In this document: piece by piece, positions 43,606-53,701 of the stretch | Layout of the letters: every line of letters starts with the position of its first letter | Position numbering within the stretch: position 1 is the stretch's first letter | Assembly: GCA_029552745.1 (NCBI GenBank) | Contig: JAKPDK010000158.1 | Span: 167,741-231,740, forward strand | Length of the DNA: 64,000 bases | Source of the DNA: Candidatus Hydrogenedentota bacterium | GTDB lineage: Bacteria > Hydrogenedentota > Hydrogenedentia > Hydrogenedentales > SLHB01 | Direction: 5' to 3' | The notes under the pieces: model-generated | The model's input: only the letters and a program-made list of their open reading frames with translations | What the model was told of the DNA's origin: nothing | Databases searched by the model: none | Translations under genes and position numbers: made by a program

Positions 43606-45943
43606 AATTACTTTTGCACAAGCGTTCGTCTTGACGGGCGTGCTGATAGGAGCCGCCATATTCCCGTGTCTCGCCGACACGACGGAAGAACGGCAGTTTG
43701 ATTTTGCCAACGGCCTGTTCCGGAAAGGCTATTACGACATGGCGGCGGAACAGTACCGCAAGTACCTGAATGACTATCCATCCGGACAGTTTGTGCTGGA
43801 CGCTTTGATGCGACTCGCAGAATCCGAGTATGCCGCCAACCGATACGAAGCAGCACTCCAAGCGTACGAAGACCTTCTCCCAAAACTAGACACCCAATCG
43901 TCGAACTACAATAAAGCCTTGACTCGAAAAGGAGAATTACTTTTTCGTCTAAAAAGATATGAAGAAGCAAAGTCCGTCCTTACCCCAATGACCGCCGACT
44001 CGATCGAAATGGAGACACGCGTTACCGCTTTGTATTACCTTGCCAAAACCCATGCAGAAACCCAAGATTTCTCCAATGCAGAAACCCTCCTCAAGAAGGC
44101 ACTGACGGTCGGACAAGGCTCTCCTCTGGCTCCCTTCGCCCACTACCAACTCGCGCTTGTATATCTTTCTTCAAATCAGCCGGAGCAAGCCGCCGTCGAG
44201 TTTGCGGAAGCAGCCAACACCAGTCAAGATGAGCAACTCCGCATGGAGTGTCGGTTCCGTGCCGCTGAAACCTATGACAAGATCGGGTGGTTTGATGCCT
44301 CCATCACAGCATACCAAGACCTTTTACAACAATTTCCCAACACACCTTATGCGGAGCGCGCCGCTTACGGTCTGGCGTGGGCACTCTACCATGCCAACCG
44401 GTATGATGATGCCCTTAAAGCTGCCGATACCTTTTTGAAAACATACCCCGATTCTGCAGACCGCCTCGGGGCTCAATACCTTCGGGGAAACTGTCTTCAC
44501 CAAAAAGCGCAATATGAAGAAGCCATTCGCGAGTACCAGGAAATTCGTAAGAACGCCCCAGATTCCGAGTTTGCAGCACGGGCTCATTACCGAATTGCAT
44601 GGGCGCTTTTTCAGAGTGGAAAGCCTGACGATGCCGAGCGCGAGATAGACGCTTTTCTGGCGAGAAACGCCGACTCCCCCCTGCGCGGAGACGTGGCGTT
44701 TCTGCGTGGGCTCCTTCTCGTTGGGAAAAACAACATCCAAGACGCCTACGAAGAGTTCCGGCTGGTGGCAGAGAATTATCCTCAAAGTGAGTTCGCGGCG
44801 GAAGCACTTTTTAAGGCTGGGGAATGCTTGGCGCAACAGGGAAAAATAGACGAAGCCGGGAAAGTGTTTGAAACATTCGCCCAGAAATATCCCGAACATC
44901 CCCTCACCGAGCAAGCCGTGTTGCGAGTCGGCGACGCCCAATTCCTCTCGGCGTCGTTTGAGAACGCCATAGCCAAGTATCGAGCCATTCTCGAAAAGCA
45001 ACCCGCACCAGCCACAGAACATGAAATTCTCTACCGTCTCGCCGTGACCTATCACAATATGCAGAATTATCAGGAAAGTGCCGCCACCTTCCGCCGTCTG
45101 TTAGAAAAATTCCCTTCCAGCCCTCATGTGGCGGAAGCCCATTTACGTATAGGAGATTTTCTCCTGCGCGATGCAAACAAGCCTATAGAAGCCATCCCGG
45201 AATTCGAGGCTTCGCTTAACACCGACCCCAAGGGTCCCTTTGCCGGAAAAGCCATGAAAGGGCTGGCTTTAGCGCGTTACGAAACAAAAGATTATGACGG
45301 CGCCACGGAGATGTTCTTGCGCCTGTTTCGAGAGTTTCCCGATGTGAAGTTGAATGAAAAAACGTACGCATGGGTAGGTCAGCGTCTGTTTGACCAGCAA
45401 AAGTGGCGGGAGGCTTCCGAGGCGTTTGGCGCTATGCTCAAAGCCCTGCCGGACTATCCAAAACCGGAAAGAATCCGCTTAAAAATTGCAGAGTGTGCTG
45501 AAAAAGCCGGCGACCTCGACAAAGCGCTGCAATTGTATGACGCGGCGGTTCAAACCTCGCCGCAAAGTTCGGAATCCGTTGTGGCGCGTTGGCACATGGC
45601 ACAGATCTACGAAAACCGTAACGAAATGGATAAAGCCATCGAACTGTACGAAACCGCAGCCAATGTAGATACTAGCGACACAGCAGCCCGAGCAAGATTT
45701 CGTCTCGGGGAAATTGCGGAACAAAAAGGCGATTTCGACACGGCTGCGCGGCACTATATGAGAATCGCCATACTATTGCTACATGAGGAGCTTTCGCCCG
45801 AATCGTTGCTGCGCGCCGCAAGGTGCTTCGAAAAGGCGGGTAAACCTGACCAAGCCAAAAAGGCCTGCGAACAACTCGTCCAAGAATATCCTCAAAGCGC
45901 ACAAGCCGCTCAAGCCAAGGAACAACTTCAACGGCTCGGATAA
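43589..45943 (+). CDS. Periplasmic TPR-repeat protein
   Basis: A 784-residue protein with a signal peptide (FAQAFVLTGVLIGAAIFPCLA) and about 18 TPR units to the end, e.g. GLFRKGYYDMAAEQYRKYL, KALQLYDAAVQTSPQSS and ARCFEKAGKPDQAKKACEQL. Such arrays act as protein-binding scaffolds; YbgF/CpoB-type TPR proteins accompany Tol systems, though those have only three repeats. It is placed between exbD and the TonB-like vWA gene, so it probably links the energised inner-membrane complex to partners in the periplasm. The start may be either ATG at 43589 or 43592. Confidence 0.82.
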   Translation: MMAPGKITFAQAFVLTGVLIGAAIFPCLADTTEERQFDFANGLFRKGYYDMAAEQYRKYLNDYPSGQFVLDALMRLAESEYAANRYEAALQAYEDLLPKLDTQSSNYNKALTRKGELLFRLKRYEEAKSVLTPMTADSIEMETRVTALYYLAKTHAETQDFSNAETLLKKALTVGQGSPLAPFAHYQLALVYLSSNQPEQAAVEFAEAANTSQDEQLRMECRFRAAETYDKIGWFDASITAYQDLLQQFPNTPYAERAAYGLAWALYHANRYDDALKAADTFLKTYPDSADRLGAQYLRGNCLHQKAQYEEAIREYQEIRKNAPDSEFAARAHYRIAWALFQSGKPDDAEREIDAFLARNADSPLRGDVAFLRGLLLVGKNNIQDAYEEFRLVAENYPQSEFAAEALFKAGECLAQQGKIDEAGKVFETFAQKYPEHPLTEQAVLRVGDAQFLSASFENAIAKYRAILEKQPAPATEHEILYRLAVTYHNMQNYQESAATFRRLLEKFPSSPHVAEAHLRIGDFLLRDANKPIEAIPEFEASLNTDPKGPFAGKAMKGLALARYETKDYDGATEMFLRLFREFPDVKLNEKTYAWVGQRLFDQQKWREASEAFGAMLKALPDYPKPERIRLKIAECAEKAGDLDKALQLYDAAVQTSPQSSESVVARWHMAQIYENRNEMDKAIELYETAANVDTSDTAARARFRLGEIAEQKGDFDTAARHYMRIAILLLHEELSPESLLRAARCFEKAGKPDQAKKACEQLVQEYPQSAQAAQAKEQLQRLG

Positions 45944-45948
45944 AAGCG

Positions 45949-47715
45949 ATGCAGATAAGTAAAAAAACTGTACTCGTTTCGAGCGCCCTGCTATCGGTAG
46001 TTCTCCACGGTGTCCTTCTGGGTATGGCACCACGGATACCGATGCTGCATCCATATGACGTTTCCAATTTGACTAAGCCCAATTTCCAGGTTCGTCTTGT
46101 AGAGGAACGACGTGTCCCCGAGGAAACCTCCCCTGCGGACCGCAGCGGTTTGGTGTCAAGACCCAGCTCCGTACGAGACCTGTTAAAGCGTGAAGCAGAT
46201 GTGACAACCCCGGGAGACTCCTTGCTCAACCCGGTTGCAGACATGGCGATGTTGCAAAGAAGGTTGGCAATGGAACGGGTCACGCAAGAAAAGGACATCA
46301 CTCCTGACGAAACTGTTTTGCGTGAGATAGATACGAAACTTGTTGAAATCTCTCAACAGGAGATGCGCAGCAACCTCGAAATCGTCCGGCGCCTGGTGGC
46401 ACCAAGTACAACCCGCATCATCGACGAAGGCGAGAATCCCGTTTTTCGTGGCGACAACGACCTGGAGCAAGAAGAAGTACTGGTATTTTCCCAACAGATA
46501 GCCGCTTCGTTTGAACCAGTACGTGTTCCCGTCAGCGCCCCCCCCGAACGTCGCGAACCCATCGAATCCGTGTCCCAAGACACACCTCTTTCCCCCCTAG
46601 ACACAAACGAAGCACCTCCGAATCTCTTGCAACTTGAACAGGAACGAGTAAGATCACCTCTTGCCGGGACTTCTTCCAGAGACTCGGGTAAGTACGATTT
46701 TCTGGATGATATGGTCAATGTGACGCTTGAAAAATATATTCCCAAAAACGAACCTTACGGCTATTTCCGACTTTGCATAGCGCCCAAAACCGATGCAACG
46801 CTTCAAATCCTTCCAAAAGACATCACCTTTGTCATCGATGCATCCAGTAGTATCACTCAAAGAAAACTGGACAACACCCTGGCCGCTGTAAGGTCTGCTT
46901 TGCAGCAACTTCGCCCCGAGGATAGATTTAATCTTATCATATTCAGAGACAACCCCAGCTTGTTCCAACCGGCGCCTGTTCCAGCTACCCCAGAAAACAA
47001 GACGGCAGCAACTAACTTCTTAAAAAACATTCAATCCCGCGGACAAACCAATATTTACGAAGGAATACGTCCTGTCATGGACATGCCCCGCCGTCCCGGC
47101 ATTCCCAGTATCGTAGTCATTTCCAGCGATGGTAGACCCACAACCGGTATGGTAGACGCCCGCAATGTGATAAACGCACTCACCGAAGAAAACCGCTTTC
47201 AAAACTCTATTTTTGCTTTTGGCGGCGGCAGTACAGTAAATCGCTATTTGTTGGATTTGCTTGCTTATCGTAACAAAGGGGAGTCCTACGTGGCGCCGAG
47301 TATCGAAAAAATGACAAACGACTTTCAGAAGTTCTTACAGCGGCTTAGCGACCCCATTCTTGTCGACTGTAGCATCGATTTTGGGAGACTCAATGCGGAG
47401 GACGTTTTCCCAAAAGAAATCCCTGATTTTTACCGCGGGCAAGCCGTTACCATATACGGACGTTTTGACCCCAAAAAAGACCGCGAATTCGCCATACGGC
47501 TTGTCGGGAAAGCGGGTGACCGTCAAAAGGAAGTTGTTTTCCGAGAAGACTTAACCCGTGCCGGCTCTGGCGATGACCGCATCGCGCGCACCTGGGCGTT
47601 CCGACGAATCTATCATCTGATCGGCGAAATGTGTCGTTATGGGGAAACACCGGAACGTTTGGACGAAATCCGAACGCTCAGTCGAAAATTCAACATTCGT
47701 ACCGTTTACGACTGA
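45949..47715 (+). CDS. vWA-domain protein with TonB-like N-terminal anchor
   Basis: A 588-residue protein. The N-terminal helix KTVLVSSALLSVVLHGVLLGMA has the TonB/TolA-type SxxxH motif that contacts ExbB/ExbD. About 230 charged, probably unstructured periplasmic residues follow. The vWA domain (about 290-480) has an intact MIDAS: VIDASSSITQRK, then TNIYEG and SSDGRPTTG. The C-terminal 100 residues form a beta domain. Five bases after the TPR gene, this is the last gene of the unit. It occupies the place of TonB/TolA but ends in a vWA domain instead of the TonB C-terminal fold. The end overlaps the convergent HAD gene by 10 bases. Confidence 0.75.
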   Translation: MQISKKTVLVSSALLSVVLHGVLLGMAPRIPMLHPYDVSNLTKPNFQVRLVEERRVPEETSPADRSGLVSRPSSVRDLLKREADVTTPGDSLLNPVADMAMLQRRLAMERVTQEKDITPDETVLREIDTKLVEISQQEMRSNLEIVRRLVAPSTTRIIDEGENPVFRGDNDLEQEEVLVFSQQIAASFEPVRVPVSAPPERREPIESVSQDTPLSPLDTNEAPPNLLQLEQERVRSPLAGTSSRDSGKYDFLDDMVNVTLEKYIPKNEPYGYFRLCIAPKTDATLQILPKDITFVIDASSSITQRKLDNTLAAVRSALQQLRPEDRFNLIIFRDNPSLFQPAPVPATPENKTAATNFLKNIQSRGQTNIYEGIRPVMDMPRRPGIPSIVVISSDGRPTTGMVDARNVINALTEENRFQNSIFAFGGGSTVNRYLLDLLAYRNKGESYVAPSIEKMTNDFQKFLQRLSDPILVDCSIDFGRLNAEDVFPKEIPDFYRGQAVTIYGRFDPKKDREFAIRLVGKAGDRQKEVVFREDLTRAGSGDDRIARTWAFRRIYHLIGEMCRYGETPERLDEIRTLSRKFNIRTVYD

Positions 47716-48677
47716 TTATTCGGAGGATTGGACAGAAAACTCGGTTCTTTGCCGACATTGCGTAAAAGAGAAGCTTTTCGCTCCTCTGCAATCCGTTCTG
47801 CAATGCGATTCACCTGAAAACACAACCATTTATCGGTTTGGCTTCCTTCACGGAAATCTGCCGGACCAAAGGCATCTACCCGCCCATTTTCCAGCAGACT
47901 CACCGCTTGGGCGAAATGCGCTTCCGACTCGGGATTGTAAACAGCGTAAGCAAGACCACCATGTTTCCTCACGACGGAAAAAGAAGGAATATCGCTAGGA
48001 CCATCGGCAATGTAAATCATGTTTTGAAAGGGCACGCGCCGTTGCTGCTCCGGAATCATGTCATTGACGGTGATACTGGGCTCAACATTCACCCCTTTAT
48101 TGATCTCAAAAAGGGCGCGCGTCTTCGTGGTATTGTCCAAGAAACTTGCTATCTGACTGATAGGTCCGCTCGGTGGCGTACCAGAAAGGTCTTCACCCGG
48201 ACGCGCCGCCTGCTCTATAAATTCAGAAGCCCAAACGCCGTCCAAAAACGGAGCAATCGCCGAGCCGCGAATCATTTCCGCGAGTCCGGTGCTTACCACG
48301 TAATGCTCCACACGCAATTCCAGCGGTTCGAAAACTGGTTTTGCAACAATCGCCTTTATTCTGCGGAAGATGTCCGGCACCCCGGGGAAAAACCGAATCT
48401 GAGCTCCGAGTTCCCGCAATCGCGCGTTTGTAAGGTTGGGCATCCGCCCATGTCGGACATAAGAAAGCAAATGCCCCAAATAACAAGTATCTCGTTGAAG
48501 ATGGATCCCCGCTCGGCGATAGTATTCCGGCAAGGCGTTGACTTCTTCCCAAAAGAGCCGCTCGTCTATGCCATAAGCCGCAAACAACGGTTGCTGCATA
48601 AAATGAGGAGACAAGGTATGATCAAAATCCCAAATTAACGCTATGACATTTTGCGGAAAGAAGGACCGTTCGCCCAT
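47706..48677 (-). CDS. HAD-superfamily phosphatase-like protein
   Basis: A 323-residue protein with HAD motif I IWDFDHTL (nucleophile DFD), a large alpha-helical cap (residues 30-110), motif II YVVSTGLAE and motif IV YIADGPSDIPSF. Longer than typical HAD phosphatases. DGPSDIPSF resembles phosphoserine phosphatase-like members, but the substrate is unknown. The ATG at 48677 is preferred because GGAG is nine bases upstream; an in-frame ATG at 48692 exists. It stands alone, converging on the vWA gene and diverging from the esterase gene. Confidence 0.75.
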   Translation of the reverse strand: MGERSFFPQNVIALIWDFDHTLSPHFMQQPLFAAYGIDERLFWEEVNALPEYYRRAGIHLQRDTCYLGHLLSYVRHGRMPNLTNARLRELGAQIRFFPGVPDIFRRIKAIVAKPVFEPLELRVEHYVVSTGLAEMIRGSAIAPFLDGVWASEFIEQAARPGEDLSGTPPSGPISQIASFLDNTTKTRALFEINKGVNVEPSITVNDMIPEQQRRVPFQNMIYIADGPSDIPSFSVVRKHGGLAYAVYNPESEAHFAQAVSLLENGRVDAFGPADFREGSQTDKWLCFQVNRIAERIAEERKASLLRNVGKEPSFLSNPPNNQS

Positions 48678-48799
48678 AATCTTACACTCCATAGCCCGTT
48701 AAGAACTATAGTACTCCAAAACCTCATAAACACGTAAAACATATTAGATGAGAATAATTTCGAAATAGCAATACGAAGCGTGGTGGTGATCAGGGAACC

Positions 48800-49723
48800 A
48801 TGCGGTGTTCACGAAGCGCCGCTCTGGAAATACCACCAACCCCACAAAGACTAAGGAAGTACGATTTGACCAAAGTCAAGAAAGAAATGTTCGTCTACCG
48901 TCAGGTTGACCGGTGCCGTCTGAAAATGAACTTGTTTTACCAACCCGGTGCGGAACGCTTCAGCCGCCCGGGTATTCTTCTCATTCACGGAGGCGCCTGG
49001 ACCGTAGGGTCTCGTGTATTGGCAACCTGGTATGCACGTAAACTTGCAGAAGCCGGATATGTTGCCGCTGCCATGGATTACCGTAAGATGCCGCAATATC
49101 CATTTCCGGCATGTCTGGACGATGCCAAAGCCGCCCTGGAGTGGTTGATTCAGCACGCCACCCCCTATGGCTTGGATCCCGGTCGCATTGCGGTCATGGG
49201 CGACTCCGCGGGCGGTCATCTGGCTCTCCTGTTAGCGTCAAAAAGCCGGGACAACCTCGAACGAGCGGAAGATGACAAAACAGACGTCATCCCCTTGAAA
49301 GCCGCAATCGGCTTATATCCCCCTAGTGATTTAACCTATTACAGCGGGATTCACAAACACAAGATAAAAAGTGCCTTCACGCAGTGGTTTATGAATCGTT
49401 TCTTGCAAACAGCTGACAACAACAAAGAGGCGTTTGCCAGCGCGTCTCCCCTGTATTGTCTTCATCCCGGAATGTGCCCCGTGTTGCTCGTTCACGGTAA
49501 GCGCGATTCGGTCGTGCCTTGGGAACAGTCCGCCTTGTATTTCGAACGGTCGAAGAAATTGGGGAACCCCATCCAGCTCGTTTCTTTTGAAAGCCAGGGA
49601 CACGCTTTTGACTACATTCGCCCTCATTACCGTCATTTCGTCTTGGACGAAGTGCTTTCTTTCCTGAGAAGACAAATGGCTCCCGTCACCGCGAAAAATC
49701 CCCAAGAACAAAACCCTGCGTGA
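48800..49723 (+). CDS. Alpha/beta hydrolase (esterase/lipase, BD-FAE type)
   Basis: A 307-residue serine hydrolase. The oxyanion motif is LLIHGGAWTVGSR and the nucleophile elbow VMGDSAGGHLALLLA. The acid is the Asp in HGKRDSVVP and the base the His in SQGHAFDYIRP. These match the acetylesterase / BD-FAE group that deacylates sugars or small esters. No signal peptide is apparent, so it is probably cytoplasmic. The ATG has a modest CAGGGA upstream. Monocistronic. Confidence 0.85.
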   Translation: MRCSRSAALEIPPTPQRLRKYDLTKVKKEMFVYRQVDRCRLKMNLFYQPGAERFSRPGILLIHGGAWTVGSRVLATWYARKLAEAGYVAAAMDYRKMPQYPFPACLDDAKAALEWLIQHATPYGLDPGRIAVMGDSAGGHLALLLASKSRDNLERAEDDKTDVIPLKAAIGLYPPSDLTYYSGIHKHKIKSAFTQWFMNRFLQTADNNKEAFASASPLYCLHPGMCPVLLVHGKRDSVVPWEQSALYFERSKKLGNPIQLVSFESQGHAFDYIRPHYRHFVLDEVLSFLRRQMAPVTAKNPQEQNPA

Positions 49724-49758
49724 AAACAGGTACCGGCGGTTTGAAAAAAGCAGCGCCT

Positions 49759-50037
49759 TTAGCCTCTGATCGTGAAGTCGTGATACCGTGGCTCACCTTC
49801 TTCCCATCGGGACTCCACGCGGTTGACATGTGCCAACGGTGGCCCGCGATGACACCATGCCAACATCTTCTCCAAATCGGTTTGCGTCCCCTCAAATTCC
49901 GCTTCCACCCGCCCATCATATAAATTGCGCACCCAGCCGGTGAGCCGCAAGGAAACAGCTTTCCTCATGAGTGAGTAGCGGAAACCTACTCCTTGCACCC
50001 TTCCGTCAATTAGGACATGTAACCGACTTACTGCCAC
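49759..50037 (-). CDS. acyP: Acylphosphatase
   Basis: A 92-residue enzyme that hydrolyses carboxyl-phosphate bonds. GRVQGVGFRYSLMRKA carries the phosphate-binding loop and catalytic Arg, and GWVRNLYDGRVEAEFEG carries the catalytic Asn. Full family length. The GTG start lies within the last 10 bases of the HEAT-repeat gene, suggesting that it is translated after it. Confidence 0.93.
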   Translation of the reverse strand: MAVSRLHVLIDGRVQGVGFRYSLMRKAVSLRLTGWVRNLYDGRVEAEFEGTQTDLEKMLAWCHRGPPLAHVNRVESRWEEGEPRYHDFTIRG

Positions 50038-51383
50038 CAGCTCACAAGTCGCTTGCGGAACTCCGGATTTACGGACGCCAAGGCTGCTTGCGCGGCCGCC
50101 ACTGCAACTTCCGGATCCTTATTCTCGAGCGATGGTTGAATAATCGTCACCATCGAACGATTGCCCAATTCCACAACAAGCCGACACACCATCTTTTGTA
50201 CGGAACTCATTTCGGAACGCAACAGGCCCTGCAGCGCGGGCACCGCCGTGCGGTCGCCGCCGGCAATGAGAGAAGCCGCCATACGGGCACGCAAAAGCAG
50301 CGTACTTTCAATCTCGTCGTAACGACGCAGCAACCGCTCCCGCAAAATCCGCATAGCTTTGACGTCACTCTGTTTCGCGAGAACCAATGCGGCCTCTATC
50401 TGGAGAGTCGGCAATTCCATGATCTCGTCGCGAAGAATCTGGTCGCCTTCCGGCGCCTTCAAAGCAGACAACACCCGTGCCGCACGGAATCGTGTGGTAC
50501 CTTCCGCTGTACGCAACAACATTTTCACTTCATCAATCGTCTGGGCATCCCCCAAGGTGGATAATACAAATACAGCGGCTTCCCCTTTTTCCGGGTTACG
50601 TTCGGAAAGAGAAGCCAGCGCGGCAGGCAGTATGTCACGGTTGCCCAGTCGGGCCAAGGCTTTCATAGCGGCTGCTGCTACATCGGCTCGTCTATCGCGA
50701 AGTCGGCGATAAAGAATGTTTTCTGCGTTACGATACTGTAGCAATCCGGCAAGAGTCACCGCATTATTCGCTATCTCTCGATTGCCGCTGTTCAAGGCTT
50801 CGTCCAAAACTTCTTTCTTGACCGCCTCCGATTCTCCCAAGAGATACAGCCGATATCCGGCTAACATCGCAACTCCCAAATCGTTGGCGCCATGCAGCTC
50901 CTTGACGTAGGTGCGCGCAGTGTTCTTATCGTTCTCTTCCCCTGCTACTCCCAGAAGCACCGCAGCATCCAACTTCACTGTCTGGTTGTCGTTGGTATTT
51001 TGGAATAGTTCTTTCGCCCGCTCTATGGCGCGTGCCAGCGCTTGCTGCTGTGCGGGCATAAGGCCCACGCCTTCCGCCGGTTTCCAACGGCGAACCAACT
51101 CTTGTCCTTCCTGAATTTGAATTTCCTTAATATCGCTGCAACGGTAACTAAGGCGTTCCCCGTTTTCGGCTGAAAAAGAAATGTATTCGGGCGTGACTTC
51201 CACTACTCGAAGGTTCTTATCTACCGCGTTCGAATTCTTAAGCACTACCGTCACCAGGGCATCCAGATTTGCCAGCTCCTCTAGAGTGACTCCTTTCCCG
51301 CCTTTCAAAGGAGGAAACTGGCCAAATGCCGCAAAACAAACACCCAAACTTATTGCGGTGACAATCAAAATGTCCCTTTTCAT
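50028..51383 (-). CDS. Exported HEAT-repeat protein
   Basis: A 451-residue protein with a signal peptide (DILIVTAISLGVCFAAFGQ). A beta-rich domain (VVEVTPEYISFSAENGERLSY) covers residues 50-100. About nine HEAT repeats follow, e.g. RRADVAAAAMKALARLGNR, EGTTRFRAARVLSALKAPEG and EDPEVAVAAAQAALASV-like units near the end. It is probably a periplasmic binding scaffold with no known partner. The ATG at 51383 has AGGAG upstream; the longer reading to 51482 lacks both ribosome site and signal. Acylphosphatase follows on the same strand. Confidence 0.72.
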   Translation of the reverse strand: MKRDILIVTAISLGVCFAAFGQFPPLKGGKGVTLEELANLDALVTVVLKNSNAVDKNLRVVEVTPEYISFSAENGERLSYRCSDIKEIQIQEGQELVRRWKPAEGVGLMPAQQQALARAIERAKELFQNTNDNQTVKLDAAVLLGVAGEENDKNTARTYVKELHGANDLGVAMLAGYRLYLLGESEAVKKEVLDEALNSGNREIANNAVTLAGLLQYRNAENILYRRLRDRRADVAAAAMKALARLGNRDILPAALASLSERNPEKGEAAVFVLSTLGDAQTIDEVKMLLRTAEGTTRFRAARVLSALKAPEGDQILRDEIMELPTLQIEAALVLAKQSDVKAMRILRERLLRRYDEIESTLLLRARMAASLIAGGDRTAVPALQGLLRSEMSSVQKMVCRLVVELGNRSMVTIIQPSLENKDPEVAVAAAQAALASVNPEFRKRLVSWWQ

Positions 51384-51490
51384 GTTTCGTGTTTCTCCTA
51401 TCTCCCCCGTATGCTCACCGAGTTGACCTATGCATCCGGCAAGCAGACGTCGTTCTTGTTTTTCATAAACACTATGGCGCAAAACGTCAT

Positions 51491-52738
51491 CTAATGCAAC
51501 TCTAAATTATCGTCTTTGATGACTTGGTCAAGATAGGCGCGCGCCGATTCCAAAGAACCCACGAGCGGATGAACCGCCAAGGCTTGCAAGGCATATTCAT
51601 ACGACCTGTGGCGTACCGCCTCTACTACGAGTCGGTCACTTTCCTTAATCGAGATGAACAGGCCCTTCAAGAACCGTGGACAACTTCCCACTGGCTGGAC
51701 AACCCATCCTTTCTGGCTAACAACAGCCGGCACTTCTACACTGGCATCTTCCGGCAAATCCCTTATCGCACCGTTATTCTTTGTACAAAGAATAAATTGT
51801 TGCTCCGCTTTATTCGATAAAGCTTTAATCAACGGCACAATCGTATCGCGATACCAGACGGCATTACGCGCCCGTGTCAGTGCGGGGATCTCATTCAGGT
51901 GGGGATCCGCGTAAAGAGCAAGAATTTGCTCTTCCGCTTCTTGAAGTTCTTGGGCACGAAATCGCGCCAAAGCCTGCTGTTTCTTCAGAACGGAATCCCG
52001 ATAAAAAAACAAATGAACGGGTTTGACCGGAATTAATCGGAAAAGCTCCACCAAGGCACGTTCGAAAAATTCATCATCCTCTCGAAGAATGCGCTCAATC
52101 GCGCGAGACATGCAGCTCCGCCCCCCTACCCGAATGTCTTGGATCCAGCCCACATGGTTTAACCCAATGTAGTCAACTACCAAATCATTACCGTTGAGTC
52201 GAAGCAATTCGATGGTTTTTTTAATCGTCGTCTCGGGAAGATCACAAATGCCGACTACCTTAAGCTGCGTATACTTGGTTAGCCCTTCCATACATATCCC
52301 GAGAGGATTCGTCAAATTGATCATCACGGCATTAGGAGCCGCCGCTTCAATGGTACTCGCGATCTGAAACAAAACCGGTAGGGTCCGCAGACCGTTGGCG
52401 ATACCCCCCGCGCCCAGAGTTTCATCTCCTATGAGCCCAAATCGAGGCGGCATTTTTTCATCTCGTAATCGGGCACTCATACCGCCGACTCGGATATTGT
52501 TCAGAATAAACGCAGCGTCGCGCACCCCTTCCGCCAAATCCGTGGTGTGCGTAATTTTCAATGGGAAACCGCTTTTATCCGCAAGCCGTTGGCAAAATTT
52601 GGCGACAATTGCCAGCTTGGCTTCCGTGCGTCCTATTAATGTCACTTCCTGGACACAGAGGTTGTGAGAAAGTATGGAAGCGATAAACTCGGGGATATAT
52701 AGGCTGCTCCCACCTAAAACGGCGATTCGGTCAATCAT
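51491..52738 (-). CDS. Glycoside hydrolase family 4 (NAD/Mn-dependent) enzyme
   Basis: A 415-residue protein with the GH4 layout: N-terminal MIDRIAVLGGSSLYIPEF for NAD, LTNPLGICMEGL, VVGICDLPE with the metal-ligand Cys, and YIGLNHVGWIQDI with the metal-ligand His. These enzymes cleave alpha- or beta-glycosides (often 6-phosphorylated) through a redox step. The exact substrate cannot be read. The ATG at 52738 is favoured; AAGGAG lies in the end of the PHP gene, six bases from whose stop this gene starts. Together they form a two-gene operon. Confidence 0.85.
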   Translation of the reverse strand: MIDRIAVLGGSSLYIPEFIASILSHNLCVQEVTLIGRTEAKLAIVAKFCQRLADKSGFPLKITHTTDLAEGVRDAAFILNNIRVGGMSARLRDEKMPPRFGLIGDETLGAGGIANGLRTLPVLFQIASTIEAAAPNAVMINLTNPLGICMEGLTKYTQLKVVGICDLPETTIKKTIELLRLNGNDLVVDYIGLNHVGWIQDIRVGGRSCMSRAIERILREDDEFFERALVELFRLIPVKPVHLFFYRDSVLKKQQALARFRAQELQEAEEQILALYADPHLNEIPALTRARNAVWYRDTIVPLIKALSNKAEQQFILCTKNNGAIRDLPEDASVEVPAVVSQKGWVVQPVGSCPRFLKGLFISIKESDRLVVEAVRHRSYEYALQALAVHPLVGSLESARAYLDQVIKDDNLELH

Positions 52739-52743
52739 ACCAA

Positions 52744-53487
52744 CTAACGCTCCTTCGAGATTCGACAAAAAGAATCCTTAAGATTACAACGCAGCATTCT
52801 GAAAACCGCGGCATAGGCAGCAACCATGGATGGCTGCTCCACTTTGGGCGTTATCCGCATATGCCGTATCGCTTCAAGGATGCTGCAGACATCGCGTTTC
52901 GACCTCACTAGTGTATAGGCACGCGGCGCATAAGGCAACGTATGGGTATCTGTTGTCGCAATCATGGGCTTTCTGAAACGCTCCGCCACCTTTTTCGCCC
53001 GTTCATTGCAGCGTAAGAAAGGCATGTGGAAAGCACACAACTCAATAGCATCAAAGAGTTCAATATGTCGGATTAACTCTCGCCCGAGACTGTGAGGTGA
53101 CGGATAGAAAGGATGCGGCGCTACCACGACTTCGTCGCAGCCCTTACACGAGCGAAGGTCAGCAAAGGTCTTCACCGTTAACTGCTCCCGGTTGGGATTT
53201 AGTAGCAATACGTGTTTGCCTTCAATACTCAATTCAACGCCGGGCACTAACAACACGCCATGATTTTCGGCATACTCTCCAAGACGATCGGTAAATACCA
53301 TAGAGCCATGTCCGACTATCGACAACACATCAATCCCTCGGTCCGCCGCTTGGCGAATAAGCATTTCCGAAGAGTACGACAAGGTCTCGGCTGGATCATC
53401 CGAAGCATGGGTATGAAAATCGGCTTTTAGCCCATACTCTTCTGACAATAAAACGGCTTCTCTCTTGTCAAACGACCTATCGGACAT
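52744..53487 (-). CDS. PHP-domain phosphoesterase
   Basis: A 247-residue metal-dependent phosphoesterase. KADFHTHASDDPAET is the first PHP motif, IVGHGSM the second, VPGVELSIEGKHVLL the third, and ATDTHTL the last metal site. The combination matches TrpH/YciV-like or unclassified PHP proteins. It is followed within six bases by the GH4 gene, so it may act on a phosphorylated sugar that GH4 also uses; that link is inference. Confidence 0.82.
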   Translation of the reverse strand: MSDRSFDKREAVLLSEEYGLKADFHTHASDDPAETLSYSSEMLIRQAADRGIDVLSIVGHGSMVFTDRLGEYAENHGVLLVPGVELSIEGKHVLLLNPNREQLTVKTFADLRSCKGCDEVVVAPHPFYPSPHSLGRELIRHIELFDAIELCAFHMPFLRCNERAKKVAERFRKPMIATTDTHTLPYAPRAYTLVRSKRDVCSILEAIRHMRITPKVEQPSMVAAYAAVFRMLRCNLKDSFCRISKER

Positions 53488-53701
53488 GAAAATAGGTTCT
53501 CAAATCGCGTAAGTATATAGGGCGCAGGACGTACAGAGACCTTATTGTTCAGGATACTATTCTTTCTCAGAAACGAAGCTGACGCCACCTGCTTCCCGTT
53601 TTTCAACTGAGTGCACCATACTAACAACTGTTCGCGCAGGGGTCAAAAAACAAACAAAACAACAGGGAGCAGATGGGATACAAGCGAGATTCAAAATGCC
53701 G

